From Pisaster brevispinus (Eukaryota > Echinodermata > Asteroidea > Forcipulatida > Asteriidae): a stretch of 64,000 nt of DNA. Positions 44,912-54,622 of this stretch are shown here, piece after piece (positions within the stretch are counted from its first letter, which is position 1; every line of letters begins with the position of its first letter). The position numbers were made by a program, and so were the translations under genes. The notes beneath the pieces are model-generated. The model worked only from the letters and a program-made list of their open reading frames with translations. It did not search any database and was not told the origin of the DNA. Where the stretch lies: positions 12,038,258 to 12,102,257 of the forward strand of contig JAMKCF010000001.1 in the NCBI GenBank assembly GCA_023634235.1. The letters run 5' to 3'.

Positions 44912-45243
44912 TTGAAGATGACGAAGCGACTGCATAAGCACGCTCCCTATCTCCACGTGCTGGCCAAGGGAACCCACAAACAACGTCATGGTATCATTCA
45001 AGGGGCTAACAAGGAATTTATGAAATGTCTGTGTGAGTGCGCCCTCAACGTCCTGAATGGTAATGTACCTTTGAAAACAGCTGACAAGAAGAAACTTAAA
45101 AGTATAAGCATCAACTTAGGTCTCTTACCAATAGAAAATTGAACTCCCAAAAGAAAAAGAAAACTCTCAGTCAAAAGGGTGGATTTCTTGGAGCTCTACT
45201 TACTCCAGTGTTAAGCGCTTTAGGTGGACTTTTGTTTAAGTAA
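44912..45243 (+). pseudogene. Small basic Polinton protein, frameshifted
   Basis: A 76-codon frame with 'KRLHKHAPYLHVLAKG' and 'FMKCLCECALNVLNGNV', ending early at 45,142. A shifted frame directly after it reads a Lys run and then a Gly/Leu-rich hydrophobic tail ('GGFLGALLTPVLSALGG') to a stop at 45,243. A one-base shift near 45,130 separates the two halves. Polintons commonly encode such a small protein between the ATPase and integrase; its basic head and amphipathic tail suggest a DNA- or membrane-active virion component, but the role is inferred. Confidence 0.65.
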
Positions 45244-45245
45244 TT

Positions 45246-45713
45246 ATGGAGTACGCCAAGAAAATGGTACTGGTCCCACAAGAGACTCTGACAAAACTTC
45301 AGTCAGCGAGGCGTTTAGAACAGACACCTACGACCCGCGTGGTGCATAGTATAGATGCTGAGATGGGGAAACTACTTGAAAGACAAGACCTGAACGACGA
45401 CCTGAAAATCAAGCTTTACCACCAGACGCTTCAACGGTACATGGAGTTGAATAGGCAGAGAATGGCGCCCTTGACGATGACTTTGAAAACGAAGACTGAT
45501 AACCCAGATACTCCCTCCAAGCTGAAGTCTGAACTACCTACAAAAACCACCAAAATCAAAATACCCCTGAGTGAGGAACCAGAGGAAGAGAATTATGGAC
45601 TACCCAAACTTTTCGCTGAGGCTTCCCATCTCCCCACCACTCCTGTAAGGAGAAGCAAACGTAAAAAGAGCAGCAGACCCAGCCTTCCTAAACAGAAATG
45701 GACTCCATATTAA
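45246..45713 (+). CDS. Unassigned 155-residue Polinton protein
   Basis: An intact frame starting three bases after the previous stop. The N-terminal half is helical and charged ('LTKLQSARRLEQ', 'DDLKIKLYHQTLQRYMELN'). The C-terminal half is Pro/Thr/Lys-rich and ends in a basic patch ('RRSKRKKSSRPSLPKQK'). Similar proteins of unknown role sit in this place in other invertebrate Polintons. A nuclear or DNA-binding structural role is possible. There are no catalytic motifs. Confidence 0.6.
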   Translation: MEYAKKMVLVPQETLTKLQSARRLEQTPTTRVVHSIDAEMGKLLERQDLNDDLKIKLYHQTLQRYMELNRQRMAPLTMTLKTKTDNPDTPSKLKSELPTKTTKIKIPLSEEPEEENYGLPKLFAEASHLPTTPVRRSKRKKSSRPSLPKQKWTPY

Positions 45714-45873
45714 GACACGCACTCCCGATAGACAATCATTTTGAGAGTAGATACCATCATGGAGTGTTGTCCCCCAAAGTCAGATTGTGGCTTTAGAAAC
45801 ATTTTCAAGAAAGTCCGATGTGTATCTGTCTGCTGTAACAGTTCATTGGTTATCGAAAGTTCCGAATTTACCG

Positions 45874-46916
45874 ATGGAAGTGGAGGAGGCGTACCTAAAG
45901 AGGGTGTATTACAACCCCCAACACCCCGCCGGTCTTGGTGGTGTAGAAAGTATATACAATGCTGCCAAAAAAGACGGAGTCGGGCTGAACAGAAAAGTGA
46001 TCAAAGAATGGTTGAGTAAACAACCCACTTACACACTACACAAACCGAGCTATAAACACTTTGAACGGAACAAAGTAATGGTGAATGGAATTGACCAGCA
46101 ATGGCAAGCAGACCTGGTCGATGTGTCATCACTGTCTGATTACAATAAAGGTGTGAAGTATCTGTTGACGTGCATAGACGTGTTATCGAAGTATGCTTGG
46201 GCAGTCCCTCTCAAGAACAAGTCTGGACTGGCAATCATAGCGGCATTCAAAGAAATACTTACCAGTGGCCGCAAGCCACACCTCCTGCAGACAGACAAGG
46301 GTACAGAATTTATCAATAAAAACTTTCAAAAGTTGTTAAACAAAGAGAATATTCACTTTTTTACAACTCAAAACGAAACCAAAGCAAGCGTGGTTGAACG
46401 ATTTAATAGAACCCTTAAGACCAAAATGTGGAAATACTTTACAGCTAACAATACACATATCTACTTGAAAGTCTTACCCAAGTTACTTTCCACCTACAAT
46501 CATTCCTATCATCGAAGTATCAAGTCTACTCCAGCATCTGTGACCGTTGATAATGCGGATGAAGTATGGCGCACATTATACAGTTCAATTTGGAGACACG
46601 GTGCGTATCAGTATAACGACCAGACCATTCCGCAAGGGATACCTTCCAAACTGGACCACTGAACTCTTTACTGTCAGCGCTCAAATTCCTCGACATCCTC
46701 CCGTGTACAGGTTGAAGGACTACGACAATGAACTCATAGAGGGAACGTTCTATGAACAGGAGTTACAAACGGTGATCAAAATGGACGACGTTTATCAGGT
46801 GGAGAAAGTTCTAAAAACAAGAAAGCGTCGTGGAAAGACGGAGTATCTCGTCAAGTGGTTGGGTGGGCTATCCCAACAAGTTCAACAGCTGGGTGACTAG
46901 AATACATATCTTATAA
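45874..46916 (+). pseudogene. Polinton integrase (retroviral type) with chromodomain
   Basis: The enzyme that inserts the element. The start was taken at the ATG of 'MEVEEAYLKRVYYN', where the conserved part begins, although the frame is open from 45,787. The catalytic core is intact: 'WQADLVDV' (D), 'LLQTDKGTEF' (D), then 'ASVVERFNRTLK' (E), spaced as in D,D-35-E enzymes. The frame runs out at 46,662. A second frame (from about 46,590) gives 'KGYLPNWTTELFTV' and the chromodomain 'YQVEKVLKTRKRRG' and 'TEYLVKW', and a third carries the last residues to 46,916. So there are two frameshifts, with probable loss of some residues before 46,600. Confidence 0.9.
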
Positions 46917-46918
46917 AG
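46912..46918 (+). promoter_or_regulatory. TATA box overlapping the integrase stop codon
   Basis: 'tataaag'; TAA at 46,914-46,916 is the stop of the chromodomain frame. The next ATG is 46,967, about 50 bases downstream. Confidence 0.6.
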
Positions 46919-46966
46919 CCCCTTCCCGTGTCGACTGATATTCACACGGTAATTTGAAACTCCATC

Positions 46967-47695
46967 ATGGCGGACTCATTCTACGTCACGCTCCCGAGTA
47001 ACAGCTCCATGGATATCCATCCAAACAACACATTGACCCACTTTTATGTCAATTTACCCACACCCCTTGTGTTTAAGGAAGACTGGGAAGTGGGACTGGC
47101 AGAGTTTAGTTATCCACACCGCTGGTTTAATGTCATCGACACTAAGAATGTGTATGGCTGTACTGGTGGCGAGGAACATGGTGGTGTACACGAACACTTT
47201 ATCCCGCCCGGGTATTTTCCAAGCCCGCTGGAATTGTTGGAGAATATTAAACCTTCTGTTGACCATGATGGACTCGTCGGTATAAAATACAATAAATTTA
47301 ACCAAAAAATTGTGATCAAGACAAAACCCGACGTTATGGTGATCTTGTACAAACCACTGAATGCTCTCTTTGGTTTTGATACGAATGAGTGCATCATTAC
47401 AGGCGTCCAAAAAGGATCTCGAGTTGTGGACATCGATCAATTTCACTCCATGTTTTTGTATACTAACATTATTGACCATCACATGGTGGGTGATACGAGG
47501 GCGCCCCTGTTACGAATTGTAAACGTGGAAGGAGAGCCAGGACACCTCAATCTGGTCAAACACGGTAACCTTCGCCTTGACGTCCATTTTGCCAATGCCC
47601 TCGACCAGACAATCAACGTGATCATCTACGATGAATTCAACAACATTTTGGAGATCGATCAGTCCCATAACGTCATCTTTGACTACAGCAGTTAA
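46967..47695 (+). CDS. Polinton minor-capsid-like (penton-type) protein
   Basis: A 242-residue intact frame beginning 'MADSFYVTLPSNSSMDIHP', with 'DWEVGLAEFSYPHRWFNV' near residue 40, 'PPGYFPSPLELLENI', and a C-terminus 'NVIIYDEFNNILEID...VIFDYSS'. The 'LPSNSS' and 'WEVGL..F.YP' start is characteristic of the Polinton virion protein usually regarded as a minor capsid or penton protein of jelly-roll fold. The frame seems shorter than its relatives, and the jump from 'LLRIVNVEGEPG' to the tail suggests an internal in-frame deletion. The fold call comes from family knowledge. Confidence 0.65.
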   Translation: MADSFYVTLPSNSSMDIHPNNTLTHFYVNLPTPLVFKEDWEVGLAEFSYPHRWFNVIDTKNVYGCTGGEEHGGVHEHFIPPGYFPSPLELLENIKPSVDHDGLVGIKYNKFNQKIVIKTKPDVMVILYKPLNALFGFDTNECIITGVQKGSRVVDIDQFHSMFLYTNIIDHHMVGDTRAPLLRIVNVEGEPGHLNLVKHGNLRLDVHFANALDQTINVIIYDEFNNILEIDQSHNVIFDYSS

Positions 47696-47703
47696 ATCAC
47701 GCA

Positions 47704-48141
47704 ATGGATACTCGAGAGATCACCGATATATTAAAGCGAGACCGCTTCACCCGGCCGTATTTCAGAGGAGTTTTTGCTTGTAATCAACTACCCAAACAAC
47801 ATCTTCCATGTCCAAGCGTTCTTGTCGTAAACACGGACCCCTCGGATAAGCCCGGTCAGCACTGGGTGGGAATCTACATCGATCAGAATGGGGTGGGTGA
47901 ATACTTTGATTCCTATGGACAACCCCCTAAAGTGTCGCAGATTACTCGTTTCCTTCAGAAGAATACCAAGCACTGCATCTTTAATGCAAGACACCTACAG
48001 GGAACATTTTTTACAGTGTGCGGACAGTACGTCATCTTCTTCCGTTTGCACCGATGTCGGGACCCGAGCATGACAAAGATCACCCAATTGTTTTCGTCGG
48101 ACACAGAAGATAATTACTTTAATGTGAATGGGCTTTGTTAG
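47704..48141 (+). CDS. Adenovirus-type cysteine protease
   Basis: A 145-residue intact frame, eight bases after the capsid-like gene. The catalytic residues are in order: His53 in 'GQHWVGIYID', Asp69 in 'EYFDSYG' (the acidic partner), Gln99, and Cys106 in 'TVCGQYVIFF'. This is the arrangement of the C5/Ulp1-like virion maturation proteases, which process capsid precursors. Length fits the compact Polinton versions. It has no visible break and is the best-preserved catalytic gene of the element. No TATA box lies in the short gap, so it may share a transcript with its neighbour. Confidence 0.85.
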   Translation: MDTREITDILKRDRFTRPYFRGVFACNQLPKQHLPCPSVLVVNTDPSDKPGQHWVGIYIDQNGVGEYFDSYGQPPKVSQITRFLQKNTKHCIFNARHLQGTFFTVCGQYVIFFRLHRCRDPSMTKITQLFSSDTEDNYFNVNGLC

Positions 48142-48372
48142 AAAACACTATCCCCGTAGCAAACCACAAGTGTATGATGCAAACTTTATTATCCAACAAT
48201 TTGCACGGGCTTATTATAATGCTTAAAGTAATGTTTTAATTTAATTTAAGTAAGTAAATCAATTGGAGGTTTAGAAGTTGTTAATTTGCACCTTTTTTCT
48301 TAAACTATTGATGCTTTTCTTTTAATGGTTTACTAATGAATATGTAGATTTAGTGATTTATTGTTGATGATG

Positions 48373-48378
48373 AATAAA
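48373..48378 (+). terminator. Polyadenylation signal, plus strand
   Basis: AATAAA 232 bases after the protease stop. Confidence 0.5.
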
Positions 48379-48601
48379 ATATTTGAAACTGTATATTGCC
48401 CGTTGACCACTTAAAGAATGTTCTGGTGAGTTCCGGTTGGTTTTAGGCACCCCGTGTCGTCTATCATTTATGTGTTTTGCGTCTAATAACCCTTTTTAAC
48501 TTCCCTCCCCCCTAACATTTACTACTAACTACTAATCAATACATACAAATACACACACAAATAAAAGCACACAAACACAGAGTGATTCATTTTTAAAACA
48601 T

Positions 48602-48607
48602 TTTATT
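48602..48607 (-). terminator. Polyadenylation signal, minus strand
   Basis: TTTATT on the plus strand, i.e. AATAAA, 177 bases beyond the stop of the minus-strand gene. Confidence 0.5.
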
Positions 48608-48783
48608 CCAATTCATTTCACAAAAATTCAAACACATTACTTTCTTATTATTTAGAATCATCAAATTACAAAAGAAAACTACTCTTTATGAAAATCACTT
48701 GTCAATACTAATAATGATAATATTAATGAAAAAAACACTGCAAACCACCACCACAATGAATGTTTAAGAAAGTTCAATCAAGC

Positions 48784-49591
48784 ATCCAGTTGTTGGATAG
48801 TACTGTCAATGAGTTCAGTTAAATTGTTGGAGAATGTAGAATAGAACAAACGGGCAATTTCATCGGGATCCTCACGCCACCCGTCCATGATTTCCTTGAT
48901 TATCACGTGTTTATCAATGTTCTGTCCATCTTCGCTTGATTCAGTCACATTGAGGCTGATGTTTACTGCGTCGAAAATGTCAATGACCTTGTTCGGTTTT
49001 ACACATGGTGCTGCATCTGAATACCACTCGTCTACGTAGTCATAAAGATTGGATGCTGGACTTATACCAAAGAAAAGACACTGATGTTCGTTGAAGGGGT
49101 TGAAGTGTGGGTACGGTGTAAATGAATGATTCTACCTTTTGATTTGATAGGTGGCTCCTAAAGGAGCCCGCTTCTACGAAAGTGGAAACGTTTAGTTTAT
49201 GATATTCAACAGAACCATCAGACGGGTCACGGGATCCATGGTATGTATCACCGTGGCCAACATCACCATACCTTGCTTCATTTCCAAGTCTGCTTCGGTG
49301 CTTTCTTTCAGCAAATTTGAGCATACTCCCTTTAATTCAACTTTACTCAGTTGCCCTACTCAGTTGCCCAGCTAGCACACAAAACGTTGCCAGAAATTTC
49401 TCTATTTCTGATCCAGCGGCCGCAAACGCTTTTTTAGCATAATGAGGGATGCGCCGTTTTGCAATTCGATGGCTTCTGCGTGCACAACAATCACCAGAGC
49501 TTTTCTGAGGGTAACTCTCACCCCTGATGATGGAAGGATGTGTCCTGAAATACCCCATCGTTTCGTTAGATCTTTTTACTTTAGAGAACAA
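48784..49591 (-). pseudogene. Unassigned minus-strand Polinton gene at the right end
   Basis: Three frames of protein-like composition follow one another. The first (49,591-49,343) begins 'MFSKVKRSNETMGYF' and is basic. The second has 'GVCSNLLKESTEADLEMK' and 'MVMLATVIHTMDPVTRLM' (about 49,345-49,190), clearly helical. The third has 'FFGISPASNLYDYVDEWY' and 'HVIIKEIMDGWREDPDEIA' and stops at 48,784. The step from first to second is caused by a 13-bp direct duplication ('gggcaactgagta' twice on the minus strand, near 49,345-49,372). The step to the third is near 49,130-49,190. A TATA box precedes it and an AATAAA follows it. Total about 260 residues. No family recognised; there are no catalytic motifs. 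Confidence 0.6.
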
Positions 49592-49655
49592 GTGGCTGTA
49601 AAATCAGTTGAGTATAGTATGAGCGAAGGTGTAAATTCAAACTCAATTCTTACTT

Positions 49656-49662
49656 CTTTATA
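49656..49662 (-). promoter_or_regulatory. TATA box of the minus-strand gene
   Basis: 'ctttata' on the plus strand, TATAAAG on the minus strand, 65 bases before the ATG at 49,591; context 'gtggtataaagaag'. Confidence 0.55.
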
Positions 49663-49985
49663 CCACAACTCAACTCACCATTCACGACTCAGTGACCCAG
49701 GACCACACAATGGACCAATCAACACACAGAACGTACGTGACGTCACGGACTGTCTGGCCGTGTCCGTGACATAGCCAGGACGACTTCATCCGTCACGTTG
49801 TAAACATATCTTTGTTACGTAATGACTTGTCACGACTTGTCTGTGATGTCACACGGGCGAATTTATCAACAGATTGATCTTGTTGACTCCTGTCTTAACT
49901 ATTTCATTAACTGTTCCTTGAATGTATTTGTTTGTAACTTGATCCGTTGCGTGGTCATGACTTTCCCTCACTTCATGGTGACTTT

Positions 49986-50376
49986 ATACATGGCAGGTCA
50001 CCTTACGTTCCTTCCAAAAAGGATCCTCAGCAATAACGGCTTCAGACCCTTTTGTTCCTCGTTTCCATTCATCGTACGCTGGTACGCACAGACTCGCCCG
50101 TGAATGATCACTCAACGGAAGCCCACTTACATTGCCCACTTCGTGCTGACTTACAATCAAGACTCTCAAACATCAAAATATATATTTTTTTTTTACTCTT
50201 TTACTCAGTACTCCAAAAATGTTTACCCTCCCAAATTATTTTACTCATCACTCCCCCTCATTACTCCTCCCTTGACCCTCTTTACTCATCACTCCCCCCT
50301 CATTATTACTCCTCCTATGACCCTCTTTACTCCTCGGAAAGGGGTCCGAAAAGAACCTCCCTTACTACTTTAAGCT
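49986..50376 (-). repeat. Right terminal inverted repeat of the Polinton
   Basis: Ends 'cttactactttaagct'. Inverse of 37,456-37,846 with interspersed length differences; the 'tttactc' phrases correspond to the 'gagtaa' phrases of the left end. A small minus-strand frame here (50,169-49,984) is repeat sequence, not a gene. Confidence 0.9.
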
Positions 50377-50382
50377 ATACTT
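50377..50382. repeat. Right target-site duplication (atactt)
   Basis: Five of six bases match atattt at the left end. Confidence 0.7.
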
Positions 50383-53120
50383 CAAAAACGCAAGAGAGAG
50401 AGAGAGAGACCCATAGGAAACTAATTTCATGTCAATAAGAGTATGCAAACATGAAGCGCATTCAAGTTGGCTCAATACCAATGTCTTCTTGGTTCTTGGA
50501 TGGTTTCCTTCGAAATACACCATGAAAGAGATTTGACTTCCATGATATCAAAGGAGAAGAACACTTTCTTCATGAGGTGTGAAGAGGTAAAATTTTAATA
50601 TTTATATTAAACCAATAAAAGGATGACTAATGTTGCTAAAAATCTCAATGTAAATGATAGGTTCAACTCATATTAAAACTTTTAAAAGAAAGTCATTTTC
50701 TTATGGTAAAATTAACAGCACAAAATGGTTTGATGTATCATGTAGACCTATCTTTTTTGTTTAACATACTATGCACAGTGACTTTAGACAACTCAATTGA
50801 AGTTCTTGTTTCCCTGTAATATTCAGGATGCAGCACCACATCCCTTATTAGATGTCATGAGAGATTGAAGATGTCAAGGAGATGAAGAAGAAGATGAAGT
50901 GGTGTTCAAGGAGATCTCTCTGTCATTTTCAGAGTCATCCTACATTTATTTTCCCAGCAAGTTGGAAGTTTAATTTTTAAAGACCCAGTTCATTTAATGA
51001 AATCAAACCAAGGGCTGCATACTATGGGCTAATATTCCATGATGACTAATAAGCTTGTTAGTTATAAATAATTAAGTTAGACATTAACTACAAGTTAGAA
51101 AATCCACAAATCTAAAATATGTTTTCCAATATCATAAGCAAGTTTGACCATTTCCGGGGGGGGGGGGGAGGGGGGCTCCACCCTTGAATCTACTATGAAT
51201 ACAGTCGGGGGGGGGGTTAAGACACCAAATACTGTAAACTTAATTAAACAAAATGAAAACCATTTTCTTTGATTCTTTTGAAATGCTTAAAAGACAAACT
51301 TTGTGACTCCCATTACATTTCAATTTCGGACAGCTGAATTTAGCTGAAATCGCCATGTAGTTTTAAAACAATTCTTTATTATTAGTATTATTTTTTTTTG
51401 GGGGGGGCGTTGAATTGATTCATTCCGTTTTCTGAATAAACAAGTAATAAATTATATTATTATATTTTGCTCGAATATATAATATATTATAGGTACATTT
51501 AATCAGTTTAAACAGATTAAACTTGTCTGTTTTTGTAGCTGAAAGTATTAATTTTTCGTTGCTAAGGAAAGAAAAATTCAATAATGTTCATGTGAAATGA
51601 AAAATGTATTAAAAATTGAGTTATTTGAACTTGTATGAAAGTATTGATTTTGTTTTGTCAAAGGAGGTAAAATAAAGTTTATAAGTGAAATGAACAATTC
51701 AGGATTTATTTCATAAATGATAAGCCTGGCTCCAATTCAGGATTGATTTCATAAATGATAAGCCTGGCTGTTTTTGGCCCCGATGAATTCTTTATAAAAA
51801 AAATACATAATATGAGACGAAAGTGTTTTCTGAAATTGTTATGGTTGCATTTACAACTGACGAACGCCAGTTTTAATAACCCCCAAAATCGTTGCCGATT
51901 TGCCGTTTATTTCCTCCAAAAGACCATTTAAAAAATGTAATAGTACAAATTACTTAAAAACTAAAGGCTGACGAACGTGTTTTTTGTTTCGAGTCCGCTA
52001 AAGAAAAGAAAGAATGCAATATTTCTTGGTAAACGCTGAAATAGCGTCGCCGCCCAAGGATCGCGTAGCCTACAAAGCAAAAGACCTTGTGTCATTGGCA
52101 ATTTATTAACTTGCGCAATAAAATACTGACTTGCGCCATCGAAATCGAGTGCGTAAGTTGCGCCATTTTTGTGGCGTAACTTTCAGACTTGCGCCACTTT
52201 CAGATATGGCGCAACTTTCGTGAAATCGATCTTAAATTAGTGGCGCAACTTACGCCATAAACGTTGTGCAAATGGACTTACGCCATGGTGTAAAGTTTCG
52301 TGAAATCGGCTGCTGGGTTGTTTGATTTGGAATGCGCTGTGTTGTTCTGTCTGGTAAGGTTGTCAACCTCATGGGAAAGGTGTTGCATATGTGACCAGCC
52401 AGACTTGTTTATCTTCGCTGCCAGGCCCTTGTAAATACACATTTATTGTCTAATTCTCCTTGTACATGTATACATATAGCACGTGATGCACTTGCGATCG
52501 GGACGCACCAGGCGATGTGTTTACATTTTACGGCGCCGCCAGCGTCTAACATTGTACACTCTAGCGCCCTCGGTAGTTTGCTTTGCGCTTGTAGCTAATT
52601 TGCGTAAACTATTCAAGCCTCTTTATTTGCTTTGTGCCTGTAATTAATTTGCGTAATTTATTCAACTTTTGTATTCATGGATGATGCATTCCTAGAATAC
52701 CAAATTGTACCTGGGAATAAGCAAGTGGAGGTAGCTGCAACGACACTCACATTTTTGGCACGATCAATGCCACACCTTTCCTGAGACAGGGAAAGAATAT
52801 TTGTCGCCGGGCTGCGAAACTCTATTTAAGCCCTTGGGTACAACCCCGACTTTAAGGCAAGGAGTGAGGTGGAGCAAGATCCCCAGAACCATGGCTGTTG
52901 TTTTATTTATTCGTATGAAACATAACTCACACAAGCCTGTAAATACAAAGAATAAACTAACTTTATAACTCAAGAACAAGTAGGGGATCATACTCCGGTC
53001 TTTCACGGGGTTCAGCTTGTTGTTCAGGAGGTGGATTCGATACCTTCTGTTCTGAGGAAGGTGACTGACTAGATTGCAGTCGAGTCTTTGGTGGTTAAGG
53101 CGTCTGGGGTTTTGTCAGTC
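50383..53120. other. Non-coding DNA with small repeats
   Basis: Holds a (GA)n run (50,393-50,410), G-runs at 51,156-51,178 and 51,205-51,214, an imperfect 40-bp tandem duplication 'caattcaggat' (51,697-51,770) and a MITE-like patch at 52,130-52,320. Frames here carry no motifs. Confidence 0.45.
52130..52320. repeat. MITE-like patch with repeated TGGCGCAACTT palindromes
   Basis: 'ttgcgccatttttgtggcg', 'tggcgcaac' and 'acgccataaacg' recur in both orientations, and 'tttcgtgaaatcg' appears twice (52,218 and 52,297). It looks like the ends of small non-autonomous transposons. Confidence 0.5.
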
Positions 53121-53129
53121 TTGGATGTA

Positions 53130-54200
53130 GAGCGGCATCCATTCGATTCTCTCGTTCAATAAGTCGAAGTTCAGCTTGGAGGTTGCAGAAGGGCATCTCA
53201 CGAGGTTTCATATGTGCCAGTTTGTTATATTGTCATCCTTGACACCTCGCATGAATTGTTGCGTCAACGTTCTGTTTCGGTTAGGTAGGGGAATAGATCG
53301 GTTCATGCGCTCTTCATTTGTTCTGAGGGTCGCTTCCAGTTCTACAGCATAAATGCTTGGGGACTCATTCTGGTGTCGCGTTCTCTCATAAAACTCTGCA
53401 AGAGGGTCTCCTCCAAATAGCATGTCACTAAACTGCTTTTAGCTCAGAAAAAGCACCATCAGGATTCTGGAGTTCGTTTGGTAGATTGAGGACGAGTTTT
53501 CTCGCTGTACCTCCAAGGTAGCGGACAATTGTGGGGAACTGAAGATCTGTTGGTATTGCAGTGGTCTCGATCAGGTATTTCGTGTCTCGTACCCAGTCAT
53601 CGATGGATGTGGTCTTTTCTTGGCCATTAAAAATTGGGACATTTTTGACCTGGTGGGATGGCATCTACTGAAGGTGCTGAGATTGGTGGAATTGCGAGGC
53701 AGAAAGAGATCTGTGCAGTTGAGATGAAAATGTTGCATGACTTCTTGGGAGCTTCGTGCCTGTATGCAGGCTCATGAAAGATGAAGAGCTTTGTCGCGGC
53801 GGTGTTCTTCTCGTGTTGACAGCACTGTGGTGTACAGAAGGAGAATCACTTTCATGGAACCGGTAGTGAGGTGGTTCTGCCGAAGGTTGATGGAGAAGGG
53901 GATGTGTTGTACTCGTAACCTCATGAAGGATGGAGAGCTTTTGTGAGGTGCTGCCTTTACGGTTGTGGGCTTACGCGGAGTACTTCTGGCACGTCGTCGT
54001 GGCTGTTGTTCAGTTTGTTCTCCTAGTGTAGCCTGAAAATTCTGACTAACTCGTCTCTGCAGTTGAACAAGGTCATTCAAGAATTCTTCAGGTAGTGATG
54101 TTGGGTGTCTGCGTGTGTGTGAAGGAAAGAGTGAAGGTAGATGACGTTGTGGGGCTAGGTCTGGAGGGTGGTCACCTCTGAATGTTGCTGGTGATGGTTT
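53130..54200 (-). pseudogene. Ty3/gypsy Gag (capsid) remnant
   Basis: Minus strand. A leader frame (54,200-53,772) with 'NDLVQLQRRVSQNFQATL' and basic stretches precedes the capsid part 'PIFNGQEKTTSIDDWVRD', 'TIVRYLGGTARKLVLNL' (53,664-53,428). After a one-base frameshift this continues as 'DPLAEFYERTRHQNESPS' and 'LTQQFMRGVKDDNITNW' (53,423-53,208). The order (FxG...W, YLGG.A, FxxRxQ) is that of a gypsy Gag capsid. The tail loses the frame and stops near 52,965, with AATAAA nearby. There is no zinc knuckle or pol here. It has the same orientation as the pol remnant at 33.8-35.6 kb. Confidence 0.75.
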
Positions 54201-54607
54201 GATTTGATTTGAAATGGTTTATTAAAAAAACAAAGACCATCGCAGCCGAAGGCTGAATTGCAGTCTAATTACAAAGAGATAAAATAACCCAAATTACAAA
54301 GAGTTAAAAATACAAGAAAACAAACAAGTATAAAACTCCAATATTAAAAAAACAAGATTTACAAGAATAATTAAAACACTGTAGTGGTCCAAGAAGTTTC
54401 AAACTTGAAACCTGAAAAGAACATTATTAATCTATTCACCAGCAGGACAAAAAACTGAAATAACCCAAAACAGAAGACAGAATGTTCATTGAATGTTCAT
54501 GGCAACGGATAATCAGGATTGAGTCTAGAAGTTGCCATGCTAGAAAAAGGGTTGACCTGAAACTTGAAAAATAAGTTACTGAGTATAGTCAGTGTCAGGT
54601 AAACAAT
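54201..54607. other. A-rich repeat-like stretch, no gene
   Basis: 'tttattaaaaaaacaaagac' then 'atcgcagccgaaggctgaat' looks like the 3' end of an old retroelement on the minus strand. Not assignable. Confidence 0.35.
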
Positions 54608-54622
54608 AGAGAGGTTTCGCAG

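Larger units (their letters stand above)
48142..48783. other. Convergent 3' region with polyadenylation signals on both strands
   Basis: Plus-strand AATAAA at 48,373 serves the protease side. On the minus strand AATAAA (48,607-48,602) serves the gene from 49,591. No coding frame. Confidence 0.55.
37456..50376 (+). mobile_element. Polinton/Maverick element, complete ends, defective genes
   Basis: A 12.9-kb element beginning AG and ending CT, with ~390-bp terminal inverted repeats. It is flanked by atattt (37,450-37,455) and atactt (50,377-50,382), a 6-bp target duplication with one mismatch, the length Polintons make. Genes recognised on the plus strand: polymerase, packaging ATPase, small basic protein, 155-residue protein, integrase, minor-capsid-like protein, cysteine protease. 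One unassigned gene is on the minus strand at the right end. No major capsid gene or polymerase C-terminus is found, which accounts for a size below the usual 15-20 kb. Most frames are broken, so this is an old copy. Polintons are virus-like, self-synthesising transposons related to adenovirus-like lineages. Confidence 0.95.

Noticed and set aside
47054..47482. Minus-strand frames opposite the minor-capsid-like gene
   Set aside because: Shadow of a well-supported plus-strand gene.
49984..50438. Open frames inside the right Polinton terminal repeat
   Set aside because: The inverted left copy does not keep these frames, and the sequence is low-complexity TTTACTC repeat.
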